A stretch of 43,831 nt of DNA from Bacteroidia bacterium (GTDB lineage: Bacteria > Bacteroidota > Bacteroidia > Cytophagales > Cyclobacteriaceae), in the NCBI GenBank assembly GCA_030430675.1, contig JAUIKU010000012.1:1-43831 (forward strand). The letters are read 5' to 3'. The number at the start of each line of letters is the position of its first letter. The stretch's first letter is position 1. The notes under the pieces are model-generated. The model had not been told where the DNA came from. It saw only the letters and a program-made list of their open reading frames with translations, and searched no databases. Shown here in pieces: positions 33,797 through 43,054 of this stretch. The position numbers and the translations under genes were made by a program.

Positions 33797-36700
33797 CAGT
33801 GTATAATGTTCTTGTCTTTCAAAAGATGCAATACCTGCCGAAAAAGCAAAGGATTGATATAGAACCTGCTCTCATTTTGAACCACCAGGCCATCATCAAA
33901 CAAAGTGAGCAGCGTCATCTTACTTTTCTCTGGATTTTGGTTAAACACCTTGGCATGATCTTGTATACTAATACCATCATGCAGCAGCATACTGTTCATG
34001 GTGAATGTTTTCTCCTCGGAAAGGTTCTTTAAGAAGGAAGTATCGATACCTTTCAAAGACCTGATATGCATCACGTCGCCCTCAATTTCAATGATCGAAC
34101 GCAGCCAGTATACCAGTGCCAGACTGGCATTACCGCTGACTATATTGTTTAGGGTACTGATATACTCACTTTGTAAGTATGCCTGCCGTTCTTCCTCATT
34201 CATTTTCTTGAACTTGGCTAGTTTTCTGTCCTGTTTATGCGCCTTAAACAACAGGTTGAAACCGCTGACCCGGTGCCTTTTCATTACCAGGGAGGTAACC
34301 TGCTCCGGTTTTAGCGGTCGCAGATCGATGTTGTAGGAAAAGCAATCATCAATGCCGGTAGTTTTCAGCAAATACTGGAAACTGTGTTGGTTAATGGTCA
34401 TCAACCAGAAGATATTGTCGTTGGTCCTGGTGAGCAGCTCCATAAATATTCTGATACAATCAAAACCGTTGACCCGACGCAGAAAAAAATGCTCCAGATC
34501 CTCAACCACGATTATTCGCTTTCCATCCAGCTGGTTAAGGTATTGCACCAGGGACTCTGTACTGTCAATTCCTTCGATATCCAATTGACTGCTAAAAAAT
34601 TGGAAAAACTGTGCTTCCTGATATATCTGCCGGTCGGTATTCAGCCAGATGGTCTGGTAGGGACTCTTCAATTCTTTTAGAAAAAACCTGACCAGGGTAG
34701 TGGCTCCACTGCCTGCCTCGGCAATCAAGGCGGTACCGCCATAATGGCCAACTTCCCAATTTTCATAGGCCTTTTTAAGGTCCAGATTGGCACGTGGTCT
34801 GGGTTCATAGAAAAACACATTTTCCAAAGGACTGATCTCAAATAACCTCTGGTAAACAAAAGGCAATTTCTTTACATTCTTGTCCGTATCGGATAAAAAT
34901 CCTGCCACTTCTGCCGTCAGTGATTTGGTGGAAGTCCCGATACCGTATTTCAAGGAGGTATCTCTATACCGTTTGTAAATCATCAGCCAACGACGCTTAC
35001 AATAGGTGATCAGGCGTGGAACAAATTCCTGGAATTTGGCCAGGTATTCCCGCCGTAAGGCCCTGGCCCTCTCCATGGCCATGGCCTTGGCAATTCTAAC
35101 CTGGGTGTCAAATACCTGGTCGATTTCATTCAACGCCATAATTTGTTCATTGAAATCATCCACCGCGGGGCGTATAATTTCCTCTGCTTCGGGTATCATG
35201 TCCTGAAGCTCTTTTACAATATCCTGAAGCCGGCTATGCGCCCGTTCTATTCCTTCGATGGACATGGCTTTGGCTTTGTCGTGCTGTGAGGCATCATCCA
35301 TTGCTGCCAGGGCGGTCTCCAGGTTGAAGTCACATATATTGGAGATCTCCATCAGTTGTTGCTGGGTGGATTCAACCACATCATTTACCGATTTTTCCAC
35401 CGACTGGATCTTACTGAGATATTGGGGCAGCGCTTCAAAAGTAATGAGATCTTTGGGGGCAATCTGATCTATCTCCGATTCTTTGATGGCATGCTCATAG
35501 CTTATGTTCTTAACCATGGAGCGGGTTTCGGAGAGTTGGGCAATTTCCGATTTGGTTTTAGCTTCCAGGTTTTCTACCAGCTGAGGGATCTTCTGCTCCC
35601 TGATTAGCTGTATACAACCAGGTATGGCCCTCTTTAAGTATCTGGAGGTTTCGAATCGCAGCTCATTCAGGGTCTTCTTGAAATCCTGATCCTTAGTGGA
35701 AGCCTGGCTCAGTTGAGATTCCTTTGAGGCCAGGAAAGTTGAAATTTTATCAAGTTCGATTAAAATCTTATCCGAAATCCTGGATTCTAGCTTTTGAATT
35801 AAAAACAGGTACTGTTCGAAAATGGTAAAGCGCGCATTGAACAGCTCGTGATCGAAATTATAGCGGTCCGAGAGTACCATTAATGTATTGCGCCATCCAT
35901 CCATGGTTTTTTGGTAAGACCTGGCGGCTCGCTTGTGTACAGCACTCAGTCCATCATCTTCAAAGGTTTTCACCGGTAGTTCAATAGTTCCTACCAGTTG
36001 GTAGTTTCGCTCGAAAATACCTTGGATGCGCTCCAGTCGACTTGCTGCTATTCCCCCAATGGATTCGGTCAGCTCCCTGATGGTTGACAGTACCTTATCT
36101 ATTTCTTCCCGCTGATCTTTCTGCTCAGGATTAGTTGTTTGCGCCGGTTCAGATTCCTTGCCTATCAGTCCGGCGAACTTTTCATTCATGCGAGCCTCCA
36201 CCTCATAAAGTTCATAGGTCGAAGCTGCAATGGCCCGGTTGATGGTTTGCACCATTTCAATTAACTGTTCCACCATCAGGTCCCTGAAGTGATAGGTTAT
36301 CATTCCTCTCAGGGGTACCTGGTGTTTCCACATTTTTAAAGGTATGGGTGACTTTCCGGCTTTTGACCTGACCCAATTGACGATCCTGTAAGGAAACCAT
36401 CCCAACTTAAGTCCCCATTTTTTAAAAGACTTGCCAATCTTTATTCTTAATGGATCCTCGGAGAACCTTTGAAAACGGTCCAGACTTTGGTCTTCAAGCA
36501 GGGAACCGGGAAGGGTATCAACGTAAGATTGCAGATGGCTAAAGTATTCACTAAACTCCTCATCGAGATCTACTTCTTCAGGGATAATCTTTAGTTCATT
36601 AACCGACTTGGCTAAAAGTTCCTTTCGCGCTTTTATTCTCCGTACATTCTCTAATACTTTGATCTTTGTACCCTGTTGATCAACTTTTCCGGTACTGCTT

Positions 36701-36828
36701 TGCAAATTCTCCCGTACCTGACTGATGAACTGCTGTTGCGCTTCCAGTTTCTCTGTCAAAACCGGTGTCAAATAGGTCAGCACCAACTCCTGGATATGTT
36801 GATAATACTGTTGTTGTTGCTGTTTCAT
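33796..36828 (-). CDS. Large coiled-coil NTPase-like protein coupled to MscS channel
   Basis: The 1010-residue protein starts with MKQQQQQYYQHI and has no clear transmembrane helix. About residues 1-640 are long heptad-like helical segments, interrupted near 130-175 by a basic, tryptophan-containing stretch that could contact membranes. Near 700-712 a P-loop-like sequence ALIAEAGSGATTLVRFFL occurs, with alanine at the position of the P-loop lysine. A Walker-B-like RIIVVEDLEHFFL lies at about 768-780, followed by an arginine/lysine-rich segment LRPLKPEQVTSLVMKRHRVS, as in AAA+/STAND-type domains. The C-terminal end resembles a winged-helix region. I do not recognise the family. Context suggests a regulator or scaffold of the channel. 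Confidence 0.78.
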   Translation of the reverse strand: MKQQQQQYYQHIQELVLTYLTPVLTEKLEAQQQFISQVRENLQSSTGKVDQQGTKIKVLENVRRIKARKELLAKSVNELKIIPEEVDLDEEFSEYFSHLQSYVDTLPGSLLEDQSLDRFQRFSEDPLRIKIGKSFKKWGLKLGWFPYRIVNWVRSKAGKSPIPLKMWKHQVPLRGMITYHFRDLMVEQLIEMVQTINRAIAASTYELYEVEARMNEKFAGLIGKESEPAQTTNPEQKDQREEIDKVLSTIRELTESIGGIAASRLERIQGIFERNYQLVGTIELPVKTFEDDGLSAVHKRAARSYQKTMDGWRNTLMVLSDRYNFDHELFNARFTIFEQYLFLIQKLESRISDKILIELDKISTFLASKESQLSQASTKDQDFKKTLNELRFETSRYLKRAIPGCIQLIREQKIPQLVENLEAKTKSEIAQLSETRSMVKNISYEHAIKESEIDQIAPKDLITFEALPQYLSKIQSVEKSVNDVVESTQQQLMEISNICDFNLETALAAMDDASQHDKAKAMSIEGIERAHSRLQDIVKELQDMIPEAEEIIRPAVDDFNEQIMALNEIDQVFDTQVRIAKAMAMERARALRREYLAKFQEFVPRLITYCKRRWLMIYKRYRDTSLKYGIGTSTKSLTAEVAGFLSDTDKNVKKLPFVYQRLFEISPLENVFFYEPRPRANLDLKKAYENWEVGHYGGTALIAEAGSGATTLVRFFLKELKSPYQTIWLNTDRQIYQEAQFFQFFSSQLDIEGIDSTESLVQYLNQLDGKRIIVVEDLEHFFLRRVNGFDCIRIFMELLTRTNDNIFWLMTINQHSFQYLLKTTGIDDCFSYNIDLRPLKPEQVTSLVMKRHRVSGFNLLFKAHKQDRKLAKFKKMNEEERQAYLQSEYISTLNNIVSGNASLALVYWLRSIIEIEGDVMHIRSLKGIDTSFLKNLSEEKTFTMNSMLLHDGISIQDHAKVFNQNPEKSKMTLLTLFDDGLVVQNESRFYINPLLFRQVLHLLKDKNIIH

Positions 36829-36924
36829 ACCGGATAATCTGGATATTCAGATCCCACCAATGTGGACTATAGTATCTGTTTCAACTAAATATAATACACA
36901 GTGAGCGTTTTTCTAGGGAACGAA

Positions 36925-38226
36925 CTATTCCAAGTCCGGTCCACCAGGTGATTTTGGGGGTGGCGGGCTCAAATCCTCGGAGTGGTTTTCAACCGGCTGC
37001 TCCAAAATATTGTCAGATTCGGCTTCAGCTAACAATTCACCGGCGGTCTTCTCCTTTTCCCCGTTACTTTTGATCAGGCCATACATCATAATAAGGTTGC
37101 TGATGATAATGATCAGGAAAAGAATTGCCGGGCTAAAACCGGGAATCTGGTACTCCACAGGGATACTGTAAAATAGCAGGATGGTGATCAAACCCCGGGC
37201 TGCCACATATATTCCGGGAGCGAGCTGTTTGGGGGCGATAATTTTCAGGGCGCCCCAACGCAACAGATACATAATTGCCAGCGCCAGGAAAGCGATTACA
37301 AATACGGAAATCTGGTTAAAACCATCCAGCGTAATGGACATTCCGAATACGATGAAGAAAAACGTGCGGATCAAAAACGAGCTTTCCAGGGTGATCAGTT
37401 TTATTTCCGAAAGCAATTCCTTATACGCCTCAGGAATAATAAACTGCTTTAAAAAGCCTCTGAAGAACAGGCTGATATTGTTCAGCATCAAACCAAAAAT
37501 CAATACAAATATTAAGGACGACAGGTGAAACAATTTTCCAGAGGCATAGAGCAGCACCAGTACCGCTATGGGCAAGAATAATTTTACCTCACCGGTAACC
37601 TTTTGGATCAATATGATTACCAGATATCCAAAAACTACCGCAATAATGAGGGTTAGCACCAGGTTTTGTACTATGTGCAGGCTTATGGTACCGAAACCGT
37701 CCAGGTTTACCGTGTCCAGAATAAAATAGAACAGCATGATCCCCAGAATGTCGGAAAATGCCGACTCTACAATCAGGAACTCTTTTTTCTCTTCGATAAG
37801 ACCGGCTACGCTGGGTATAATTATGGCACTGCTCATAATTGAGAGTGGGATGGCGTAAACCACTGCTTCGAATCGTTCAACGGCGAAGAAGAAACGGAAG
37901 ATCAGGGCAATACCAAAGGTGGTCAGTAACAACAGAATTAGGGCAATAACCAGCGATTTCCCCAACATACTGGCCTTGCTTTTTTCCAGGCGCAGGTCCA
38001 GAGCCGCTTCCAGAACGATCATCACCAAACCCACAGTACCCAGAATCTCCAATACCGGCCTTAATGTTTCTTCATCAAACCCGATAAACAGGCTGATGCA
38101 GAAGCCGGTTACAATCAGCATCAGCACAGATGGAATATTGGTCTTTTCGGCAAGTGCATTGTAGAAATACGACAGCAGGATTACTACCGAGGCTGCAATA
38201 AGGATCCAGTATACGTTGAATTCCAT
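36925..38226 (-). CDS. Cation:proton antiporter (CPA family)
   Basis: The 433-residue protein has about 12 membrane helices, with the core motif FLIVESAFSDILGIMLFYFI replacing the usual N-D/D-D pair (here S-D). A long charged C-terminal tail of about 50 residues is acidic, then proline-rich (LSPPPPKSPGGPD). It is expected to exchange Na+ or K+ for H+. The stop-to-start gap to trkH is 2 bases, so it is probably in one operon with trkH and trkA. The 96 bases downstream lead to the NTPase-like gene and contain a near-consensus -7 sequence (minus-strand TATATTTA, 36886-36893). Confidence 0.9.
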   Translation of the reverse strand: MEFNVYWILIAASVVILLSYFYNALAEKTNIPSVLMLIVTGFCISLFIGFDEETLRPVLEILGTVGLVMIVLEAALDLRLEKSKASMLGKSLVIALILLLLTTFGIALIFRFFFAVERFEAVVYAIPLSIMSSAIIIPSVAGLIEEKKEFLIVESAFSDILGIMLFYFILDTVNLDGFGTISLHIVQNLVLTLIIAVVFGYLVIILIQKVTGEVKLFLPIAVLVLLYASGKLFHLSSLIFVLIFGLMLNNISLFFRGFLKQFIIPEAYKELLSEIKLITLESSFLIRTFFFIVFGMSITLDGFNQISVFVIAFLALAIMYLLRWGALKIIAPKQLAPGIYVAARGLITILLFYSIPVEYQIPGFSPAILFLIIIISNLIMMYGLIKSNGEKEKTAGELLAEAESDNILEQPVENHSEDLSPPPPKSPGGPDLE

Positions 38227-38228
38227 AG

Positions 38229-39686
38229 CTAGTTTCTTGTCCAGAAATAGGGTGTAATGAGAATTAGTACCGTAAACAATTCAAGTCTTCCCAGCAGCAT
38301 CAGAAAAGACAGAAACCATTTTCCAACAGCTGGCAAATGGGCAAAATTATTAACCGGCCCCACTGACCCAAATCCAGGTCCAATGTTCCCCAGGGAAGTG
38401 GCCACACTGCCCAATGCGGTGACAAAATCAACCCCTATAAGACCCATGATAAATATACTTATCATGTATATAGTAAGGTAGATCATGATAAAACCCAGCA
38501 CGTTGGAGGTGATTTCCGGACTGACAGCTTTGCTGTTTAACCTTACCGGTATTATGGCGGAAGGATGAATTTGCCGTTTTAGTTCAAGTATACCATTTTT
38601 TAGCAATAAAACGTGCCGTACGATCTTTACTCCACCGGCGGTAGAACCTGCAGAAGCTCCCAAAAACATAAACATAAAAAACAAAAGAGACAGCGCCGGT
38701 CCCCAGAGCGTGTAGTCTGCCGAGACAAATCCTGTGGTGGTAATTATGGATACAACCTGGAATAAAGCATCCCTAAAAGATTGTTCGACGCCGCTGTCCG
38801 AATGAAAATAGACACCGACGGAAACAATTACCCCCAGCAGCAGTGTGCCCAGCGAATACACCCTGAACTCCTCATTGGCCCAAACCTTGTCGAACTTGCC
38901 TTTGAAACCAAAGTAAGTCAAGGTAAAGCTCGTTCCTGCCAGGAACATAAAAAGTATTATAACATATTGAATATAAGGTGAACTGTAATAGGCAATACTG
39001 TCCTGTTTGGTAGAGAAACCTCCGGTAGCCATGGTGGTAAGGCTGTGGTTCAGCGCGTCAAATACCGACATGCCACCCAGCAACAGCAAGACGAATTCAG
39101 CACAGGTCAATCCAACATAGATAATCCATAACCTGCGGGCAGTGGCGGTAATCCGGGGCTGTAACTTGTCGGGTTTTAGTCCGGGAGCCTCTGCCACAAA
39201 AAGCTGCATACCTCCAATCCCCAATAATGGCAGTATAGCTACTGCCAGTACTATAATTCCCATTCCTCCCATCCACTGGGTGAGACTTCTCCAAAACAGA
39301 ATTCCTTTGGGCAGTGATTCGATATCGTTGAGGATACTGGCTCCGGTAGTGGTAAATCCTGATAACGTCTCGAAAAATGCGTTGGTGAAGTTGGGGATAG
39401 CCCCTGAAAGTATATAGGGCAGGGTGCCAACCAGGGACATACTAAGCCACCCCAGGGTTACAATAAGGTAACCATCGCGTTTGCCCAGATTGTCGTCCAA
39501 CCTGTTGCGGGTAGTGGCCCACAATGTTGCTCCAATCAACGCTGAAAGCAGTCCGGAAATGATCAATGGAATCACCCCTCCCTCCCGGAAAATAAGTGAT
39601 ACCGGCAAACACAGCAGCATAAACCCACCATTGATAATCAATAGAATCCCCAATAGGTTGGCTATTATCTTTAGGTTGAGTTTCAT
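38229..39686 (-). CDS. trkH: Trk-type K+ transport membrane subunit
   Basis: The 485-residue protein is a complete TrkH/KtrB-type channel subunit. It has four pore loops whose filter sequences can be read: SGFTTTGAS near 109-117, TTMATGGFS, IITTTGFVS and SLGNIGPGF. About ten to twelve membrane helices are predicted by hydrophobicity. It takes up K+ in concert with a TrkA-type regulator, which is encoded immediately upstream in the operon (9-base gap). Confidence 0.96.
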   Translation of the reverse strand: MKLNLKIIANLLGILLIINGGFMLLCLPVSLIFREGGVIPLIISGLLSALIGATLWATTRNRLDDNLGKRDGYLIVTLGWLSMSLVGTLPYILSGAIPNFTNAFFETLSGFTTTGASILNDIESLPKGILFWRSLTQWMGGMGIIVLAVAILPLLGIGGMQLFVAEAPGLKPDKLQPRITATARRLWIIYVGLTCAEFVLLLLGGMSVFDALNHSLTTMATGGFSTKQDSIAYYSSPYIQYVIILFMFLAGTSFTLTYFGFKGKFDKVWANEEFRVYSLGTLLLGVIVSVGVYFHSDSGVEQSFRDALFQVVSIITTTGFVSADYTLWGPALSLLFFMFMFLGASAGSTAGGVKIVRHVLLLKNGILELKRQIHPSAIIPVRLNSKAVSPEITSNVLGFIMIYLTIYMISIFIMGLIGVDFVTALGSVATSLGNIGPGFGSVGPVNNFAHLPAVGKWFLSFLMLLGRLELFTVLILITPYFWTRN

Positions 39687-39695
39687 GGATGGCGA

Positions 39696-41036
39696 CTATT
39701 TGAACAGGCGTTCCACTTTGGCAATGCATTCCGGTTTACTCAGAACCACTACCCGGTCTTTTGGTTTGAATCTAAATCCACCCATAGTGGTATGCCCCTG
39801 ACCTTTTCGGATTACCCCTCCCACGATTGCAGATTTAGGAAAATCAACGTCCTTCAATTCGCGTTCAACAATTTTGGAAGACTCCGTTACTTCGTATTCC
39901 AGGATCTCTGCGTCAACGCCATGGATACTGGTAAGATCAAGTACTTCTCCCTGGCGGATGTACCGGAAGGTAAAATTGGCTGCAATAAGCTTTTTATTGA
40001 TCATGGTATCCACTCCCACATTTTGTGACAGATGAATGTAATCGATGTTCTCAACCAGGGCAATGGTTTTGGGAACTCCCTGATTTTTGGCCAGCAGACA
40101 GGAAATAATATTGCTTTCTGAGTTGCCGGTAACCGCAATGAAGGCATCCATTTCGGCGATACCTTCGGATTTAAGCAGGTCTACATCACTGCCATCGGCA
40201 TTAATGATCAACGTACCCGGTAACTTGTCTGCCAGCTCAAAGCATTTCTCCTTGTCCTTTTCGATCATCTTAACATGGTACTTAATGCTTAGTTTGCGTG
40301 CGGTATGAAAACCAATTTTGCTGCCACCCAGTACCATTACATTCTTAATATTGCGACGTTCCCTGGGGGTAAAACTCAGTACTCTTTCAAAGCCTTCCGG
40401 TTCGGCAATAAAATAAGCATGATCATTCAGGTGAAATACCGTGTTGCCCCGGGGGATGATGGTTTCGTTATTGCGCAGGATGGCCACGGTAATAAAATTA
40501 TGATCGGGATTGAGGTGTGCCAGTTCCGCAATAGATTTGTTGTGCAGAACGCTCCCTTCATCTACGTTTATACCTACCAGAGTAAGCAGTCCGTAGTCAA
40601 AATCGAAAGTATCGGTGATAACGGTTTCTTTGAGCAGTCGTTTTATTTCCCGGGCCGCCAGCGATTCGGGAGATATTAACTCATCGATACCCATTTGCTT
40701 CAACGCGGTCTTTTCTTTTTTCAGCAGGAACTCTATGTTGCTGATCCTGGCCACGGTTCTTTTTGCACCCAGTTGTTTGGAAATAATAGCGGTGGCGATA
40801 TTGGTTTCTTCGGAGCTGGTCAAAGCCAGTACCAGGTTGGCCTTTGATACCTGGGCTTCTTCCAACACACTAAAATAGGTGGCGTTGCCATGGATCACTG
40901 CCACATCCATAGAATTAGCCACCTGGGAAAGTTTATCTTTATCGGTGTCGATTAATACGATATCCTGCTTTTCGAATGCCAGAAGCTTTGCCAAATGAAA
41001 GCCCACTTCTCCTGCACCCGCTATAATAATTCTCAT
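39696..41036 (-). CDS. trkA: Trk system K+ uptake regulatory protein
   Basis: The 446-residue cytoplasmic protein has two RCK halves. Each has a Rossmann NAD-binding domain: MRIIIAGAGEVGFHLAKLLA at the N terminus and NVMVLGGSKIGFHTARKLS in the middle (about residue 230). Each is followed by a TrkA_C-type region (YGLLTLVGINVDEGSVLHNK in the first half). This tandem layout is that of classic TrkA, which binds nucleotides and gates TrkH. It heads the block trkA-trkH-antiporter. Confidence 0.96.
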   Translation of the reverse strand: MRIIIAGAGEVGFHLAKLLAFEKQDIVLIDTDKDKLSQVANSMDVAVIHGNATYFSVLEEAQVSKANLVLALTSSEETNIATAIISKQLGAKRTVARISNIEFLLKKEKTALKQMGIDELISPESLAAREIKRLLKETVITDTFDFDYGLLTLVGINVDEGSVLHNKSIAELAHLNPDHNFITVAILRNNETIIPRGNTVFHLNDHAYFIAEPEGFERVLSFTPRERRNIKNVMVLGGSKIGFHTARKLSIKYHVKMIEKDKEKCFELADKLPGTLIINADGSDVDLLKSEGIAEMDAFIAVTGNSESNIISCLLAKNQGVPKTIALVENIDYIHLSQNVGVDTMINKKLIAANFTFRYIRQGEVLDLTSIHGVDAEILEYEVTESSKIVERELKDVDFPKSAIVGGVIRKGQGHTTMGGFRFKPKDRVVVLSKPECIAKVERLFK

Positions 41037-41167
41037 GGGATACTAAGAATAGCCGCGGAAATATACGTAAAAAGTTAACAAAACCAGGGTTCAAATAAGG
41101 GCTACACCTTGCACATGCGATATACGTCGATTTATGTGGGTTTTTGTATAATTCCTATAAGAAGGAG
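41037..41167. other. Intergenic region upstream of trkA (131 bases)
   Basis: This region probably holds the promoter of the ion-homeostasis block. On the minus strand TAACTTTT is within one base of TAnnTTTG, with a TTTG 14 bases before it, which is not an ideal spacing. I see no clear terminator for the upstream coiled-coil gene. Confidence 0.35.
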
Positions 41168-41917
41168 TTAATTCTGGGCAGATTCTTCATCTGCGTAGTA
41201 CTGATCTTCCACGTATTTCAGTTTTTCCTTTATTTGCAGGATGTGTTCGTTGAGGGATTCGATCTTCTTATGCGATTCAGGGATTTCAGCTTCAAGTCTT
41301 TCAATATCCTCCAGGTTTTGTTGGTTCTTTCTTTCCATGTTGGCCCTTCGTTTGTCGTTGGTCTCCGTATTTAGCTTTTCTTCATTACGCGTGATCTGCC
41401 CGCGCATAGAGCCAATTGATTTTTCCGATTTCTCAATAGATTTTTCATAGTCGCTGATCTGCTTCATGTCCTCATCGATAATGTCGTTGTAGTAATGCAC
41501 ATAATGGAATCGCAGGTAATCCCGGGTAAATCGACGCAATCGCTCCATCTCTTCCGGATAATCATCCGGGTTGATCCAAACGTCATAACCCAGCAGCAGA
41601 GACAGCCCCAGTTTATTCCGGTCTCCTTCCGTGTAAAAAGTAATTCTCAGATCGCCCCTTTTGTCCGTAACCTGGGGAATACTCACTTTCTCCAGAAGTT
41701 CTTCATTTTTACCGTCGTTCTGGCTTCTGCTGCCAAACTCCTGTTTGGTAAAGTCTTCGAAGGTATCCTCATAAAAACTCATATCATCGTTGAGGTTGGC
41801 TGACCAAACATCGGCAGTAACATCCGACACCGGGATTTTACTGTGGGTTACCGTCAGATCCTGAGCACAAAGCGACCCAAAGAAGAATACGGCGCTAATG
41901 GTAGAGAGGAATTTCAT
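41168..41917 (-). CDS. Exported protein with C-terminal coiled coil
   Basis: From the ATG at 41917 the 249-residue protein has a signal peptide (MKFLSTISAVFFFGSLCA then Q). It has a central part (FYEDTFEDFTKQEFGSRSQN; VWINPDDYPEEMERLRRFTR) and then a long charged helix from about 150 to 240 rich in K/E with regular heptads, such as YEKSIEKSEKSIGSMRGQIT. The sequence suggests a periplasmic protein that dimerises by its coiled coil. I do not recognise a family. A frame beginning 21 bases upstream is possible, but it would put charges before the signal peptide. Confidence 0.72.
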   Translation of the reverse strand: MKFLSTISAVFFFGSLCAQDLTVTHSKIPVSDVTADVWSANLNDDMSFYEDTFEDFTKQEFGSRSQNDGKNEELLEKVSIPQVTDKRGDLRITFYTEGDRNKLGLSLLLGYDVWINPDDYPEEMERLRRFTRDYLRFHYVHYYNDIIDEDMKQISDYEKSIEKSEKSIGSMRGQITRNEEKLNTETNDKRRANMERKNQQNLEDIERLEAEIPESHKKIESLNEHILQIKEKLKYVEDQYYADEESAQN

Positions 41918-42048
41918 GTCGATTAATTTAATTCTCATTAGTGAGAAAACTCGTTTTAATAAAAATAACGAATTAATTCAAGTCTGTGGTAGTTTGAGGA
42001 TACTAACATTATACGCTAGTTTGGCCGGATTTTGTTAGATTGTAGATT

Positions 42049-43053
42049 ATGAAGTCCGCCGGGCTAAGAAAATTCATTATTTCAGCACTGCTATTGCTGT
42101 TTTCAATTACCACCGGTGTGGTGGGTTTTATGGCTTTGGAGGGGTTTAACTTTTTGGACAGTATATACATGACTGTCATCACTCTCAGTACCGTTGGATT
42201 CAATGAAGTAGAGCCCCTTTCGAATACCGGAAAGCTGTTTGCAACACTATACATTCTCTTCAATATTGGTATTTTTGCGTACATCGTTTCTACCATTACC
42301 ACCTATCTTTTTGAAGGAGAGCTTCAAAAGATATTTAAAAATATCATGTTTGGCCGAGAAGTGAAGAAATTGAAGAATCACGTTATTGTCTGCGGCTATG
42401 GCCGCAACGGTTCACGTGCCTGTCTTGAATTTATAGACAATCAAACCCCATTTGTCATCATCGAAAAAGACCAGAGTATACTGGAGTTTTCGTCGGAATC
42501 AAGGCCACCGGTTATTGTTGGAGACGCCACATCGGACGACACGTTGGTGGAAGCGGGTATTCACAGGGCCCGGGCGCTGATTACCACATTGCCGGAAGAC
42601 GCCGATAATGTTTTTATTACCCTTACTGTCAAGGAACTCAATCCCGCCGTACGTGTTATTGCCAGGGCCTCCGACCTTAGTTCTGAGAAAAAATTGTTAC
42701 GTGCCGGTGCCAACCGGGTAGTGTTGCCCGATATTCTGGGCGGTATTCACATGGCTCAGCTTATCACCAAGCCCTATGTAGTTGAATTCCTGGAAATCCT
42801 AAACGGAATGGGTGAGGGGAATTTGAGGCTGGAAGATTATTCTTTTGAACAGTTGAAAGAACAACATCAGAATAAAACCCTCAATGAGCTCAAGATACAG
42901 GAAAACACCGGTGCCACGGTGGTTGGTATCAAGAATGACGACAAAGGTTTTATTTTTGGCCCCGATAGGGACCTGGTAATAGGTACCAGGGATATATTGA
43001 TTCTGCTGGGCTCTGAAGAAAGTCTAAAGCGTTTTAACAGCTACTGTAAATAG
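42049..43053 (+). CDS. Two-helix K+ channel with RCK (TrkA-N) domain
   Basis: The 334-residue protein has two membrane helices (about 9-31 and 62-86) flanking a pore loop with the filter sequence TVGF at 48-51 (STVGFNEVEPLS, in place of the canonical TVGYG). A cytoplasmic RCK domain follows, with HVIVCGYGRNG at 111-121, and a C-terminal TrkA_C part. This is the MthK/Kch plan, giving ligand- or nucleotide-gated K+ flow. The gene is divergent from the exported coiled-coil gene, and its stop is one base from the convergent purE stop. Confidence 0.93.
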   Translation: MKSAGLRKFIISALLLLFSITTGVVGFMALEGFNFLDSIYMTVITLSTVGFNEVEPLSNTGKLFATLYILFNIGIFAYIVSTITTYLFEGELQKIFKNIMFGREVKKLKNHVIVCGYGRNGSRACLEFIDNQTPFVIIEKDQSILEFSSESRPPVIVGDATSDDTLVEAGIHRARALITTLPEDADNVFITLTVKELNPAVRVIARASDLSSEKKLLRAGANRVVLPDILGGIHMAQLITKPYVVEFLEILNGMGEGNLRLEDYSFEQLKEQHQNKTLNELKIQENTGATVVGIKNDDKGFIFGPDRDLVIGTRDILILLGSEESLKRFNSYCK

Positions 43054-43054
43054 C

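Noticed and set aside
33721-34680. Plus-strand frames (33721-34032, 33998-34336, 34384-34680)
   Set aside because: All run antisense to the NTPase-like gene; no independent support.
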